From Actinomycetes bacterium (GTDB lineage Bacteria; Actinomycetota; Actinomycetes; Prado026), in the NCBI GenBank assembly GCA_025455945.1, contig JALOLN010000040.1, positions 1 through 14,129 of the forward strand: 14,129 bases of DNA, read 5' to 3'. This document shows, in pieces, positions 12,459 to 14,129 of the stretch. The notes under the pieces were generated by a model. It saw nothing but the letters and a program-made list of their open reading frames with translations. It was not told the origin of the DNA and ran no database searches. The stretch's first letter is position 1, and each line of letters begins with the position of its first letter. The position numbers and the translations under genes were made by a program.

Positions 12459-14129
12459 TCAGAGGCGGCGCGCGTCGCTGTCCTTGCGGATGATCGGCGC
12501 CGCGAGGCGGGCCCGCGCCCCGAGCACGGCGACTCCGCTCGGCGACACGACGACCGGGTTGAGCTCGAGCTCGGCCATGTCCGGCAGGTCGTCGGACAGC
12601 CGGGAGACGCGCAGCAGCAGCTCCTCGAGCGCGGCGACGTCCACCGGCTCGGCGCCGCGGTAGCCGAAGAGCAGCGGCGCGGCCCTGGGCGAGCGCACCA
12701 GCGCTGCCGCGTCACGGTCGGTGAGGGGCGGGATGCGGTACCCGCGATCCTGCACGAGCTCGGTGACGACGCCGCCGATGCCGAACGACACCACCGGCCC
12801 GAAGAGGGCGTCCTCGGTGCTCCCCACGACGCAGGCCACCCCGCGGGGGGCCATCCGCTGGACGACGAGGCTCGTGGCCTGGTTCGGCCCCAGCGTCTCC
12901 ATGATCTGGTCGTAGGCCCGCCGCAGCGAGCCCTCCGACCCGAGGTCGAGGCGGACCCCGCCGAGGTCGGTGCGGTGCATGAGGTGCGGGGCCACGGCCT
13001 TGAGGACGACCGGGTACCCCAGCCACGACGCGGCCTCGGCCGCCTCGTCCGGCGTGCTCACCTCGACGGCGGGCCACAGCGTGATGCCGTAGCAGCGCAG
13101 CAGCGCGGTGAGGTCCGGCCCGGTCAGGGTGGTGCCGTCGGGGGCCTCGTCGAGGACGCGGTCGACGAGCTCGCGGGCGGCGTCGGCGTCGGTCCCCTCG
13201 AGCTCGGTCAGCACCCCGCGGGGCTCCCGCCGCCACGCGGCGTACCGCGTGACGGCGGCCAGCGAACGGACGGCGTCCTCGACCGAGGCGTACGCCGGGA
13301 CGGACCCGACGAGCGGCATGCCCGACGGGTCGAGCCGGCGCAGCAGAGCGGCCACCCCCTCCGCGGCCAGGACGGTCGCCACGATCGGCTTGGTCGCCCG
13401 GCCGGCCACCCGGGCCAGCTCGCGGGCCACCTCCTCGCCGCTGGCGTTGAGCGCCGGGAGGAACAGCACGAGCACGGAGTCGACCGCCGGGTCCTCGACG
13501 ACCGCCGCCAGCGTCGCCCCGAGCTCCTCCGGGGTGACGGTCGGCGCGAAGGTGTGCGGCTCGCCCACCAGCTGCAGCTCGTGCGCCGCGCAGGCGTCGG
13601 CGGCGAGCACGGCGAGGGCGTCGGAGTTGCCGACGACGCTGACCCGCCTGCCCTGCGGCAGCGGCTGGAACGTGAGCAGCGTGGCGACGTCGAACAGCTG
13701 CGCGACCGTGTCGACCTGGATGACCCCGGACTGCGTGAACATCTCGTCGACGGCCACGGCCGGCAGCCGAGTCGCCCGGACGGTGTGCCCGAGCGGGATG
13801 CCCTGGGACGAGCGGCCGGAGCGCACCGCCACGATCGGCTTGCTGCGGGAGGTCCGCCGGGCGATCCGGCTGAACTTGCGCGGGTTGCCGATGGACTCGA
13901 TGTACAGCAGCAGGACGTCGGTGGCCGGGTCGTCCTCCCAGTACTGCATGAGGTCGTTGCCGCTGACGTCCGCCCGGTTCCCCGCCGACACGAAGGTCGA
14001 CAGCCCGAGCCCCCGGCTGACGATCGTCTCCAGCAGCGCCACGCCCAGCGCCCCCGACTGGGAGAAGAAGCCGATCCGGCCGCGGCCCGGCATCACCGGC
14101 GACAGCGAGGCGTTCAGCGACAGCGACGG
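12459..14129 (-). CDS. Acyl-CoA synthetase (ADP-forming) region, probably of a GNAT-fused protein (5' partial)
   Basis: The frame is open to the right edge, with 556 residues visible; the start is outside. It shows the later domains of the NDP-forming acetyl/acyl-CoA synthetase family. A succinyl-CoA-ligase-like part begins with FFSQSGALG, followed by NRADVSGNDLMQYW and LLYIESIGNPRKF, and GHT, the likely phospho-histidine position. A second CoA-ligase-like region carries VVGNSDALAVLA. An ATP-grasp domain starts at LLRCYGITLWPA with GYPVVLKAVAPHLMHRTDLGGV and ends in MAELELNPVVV. In actinobacteria this arrangement is often fused to a GNAT acetyltransferase (Pat-like protein lysine acetyltransferases), but that part is not visible here. 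The residues before the first internal Met (LNASLSP) are family-like, so the protein continues outward. Confidence 0.88.
   Translation of the reverse strand, partial: PSLSLNASLSPVMPGRGRIGFFSQSGALGVALLETIVSRGLGLSTFVSAGNRADVSGNDLMQYWEDDPATDVLLLYIESIGNPRKFSRIARRTSRSKPIVAVRSGRSSQGIPLGHTVRATRLPAVAVDEMFTQSGVIQVDTVAQLFDVATLLTFQPLPQGRRVSVVGNSDALAVLAADACAAHELQLVGEPHTFAPTVTPEELGATLAAVVEDPAVDSVLVLFLPALNASGEEVARELARVAGRATKPIVATVLAAEGVAALLRRLDPSGMPLVGSVPAYASVEDAVRSLAAVTRYAAWRREPRGVLTELEGTDADAARELVDRVLDEAPDGTTLTGPDLTALLRCYGITLWPAVEVSTPDEAAEAASWLGYPVVLKAVAPHLMHRTDLGGVRLDLGSEGSLRRAYDQIMETLGPNQATSLVVQRMAPRGVACVVGSTEDALFGPVVSFGIGGVVTELVQDRGYRIPPLTDRDAAALVRSPRAAPLLFGYRGAEPVDVAALEELLLRVSRLSDDLPDMAELELNPVVVSPSGVAVLGARARLAAPIIRKDSDARRL

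Noticed and set aside
1..14129. Genomic island, prophage or defence system
   Set aside because: No integrase, transposase, tRNA, direct repeat or change in composition is visible, and most genes are conserved actinobacterial families.

Overview
The window looks like chromosomal core DNA of a high-GC actinobacterium. Base composition is roughly three quarters G+C by eye, nine of the sixteen start codons visible are GTG, and several genes belong to families found mainly or only in Actinomycetes: DUF2510, DUF3093, DUF4193, DUF4235, DUF5998, SepH, and a ferrochelatase with an iron-sulfur cysteine set. The mix would fit a Geodermatophilales/Frankiales-type organism, but that placement is a guess. 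I see no tRNA, rRNA, CRISPR, transposase, phage gene or attachment site.

Layout. The end of a DUF2510 membrane protein (+) is followed by a hotdog thioesterase (-). Two small membrane-protein genes, DUF3093 and DUF4235 (+), converge on a coupled pair, DUF4193 then an EcsC-like protein (-). A gamma-carbonic-anhydrase-like hexapeptide protein (+) converges on the operon hemH > inositol-monophosphatase-like > short-chain dehydrogenase (-). An MFS gene (+) diverges from hemH and converges on a membrane protein with a Pro/Thr tail (-). That gene diverges from sepH (+), the FtsZ-binding cell division gene. sepH converges on a long minus-strand operon, read in the order partial acyl-CoA-synthetase (GNAT-fusion type) > MFS > DUF5998 > alkaline-phosphatase-superfamily protein > tdk, which runs off the right edge.

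The DNA is packed very tightly. The longest non-coding stretch is 137 bp (2804-2940), so no gap exceeds 300 bp. All four convergent gene pairs overlap at their 3' ends. Three junctions in the minus-strand operons are ATGA overlaps, and several short intergenic gaps carry -10-like hexamers placed 6-8 nt before GTG starts, as expected for leaderless transcripts.

Functionally the window holds the last step of heme synthesis, thymidine salvage, cell division and small-molecule transport, alongside conserved actinobacterial genes of unknown role. I did not find a convincing new defence, mobile or biosynthetic system. The points most worth a second look are a carbonic-anhydrase-like protein lacking the usual third zinc histidine, the uncharacterised DUF4193/EcsC-like pair, the DUF5998/phosphatase/tdk operon, and the repeated promoter motifs.
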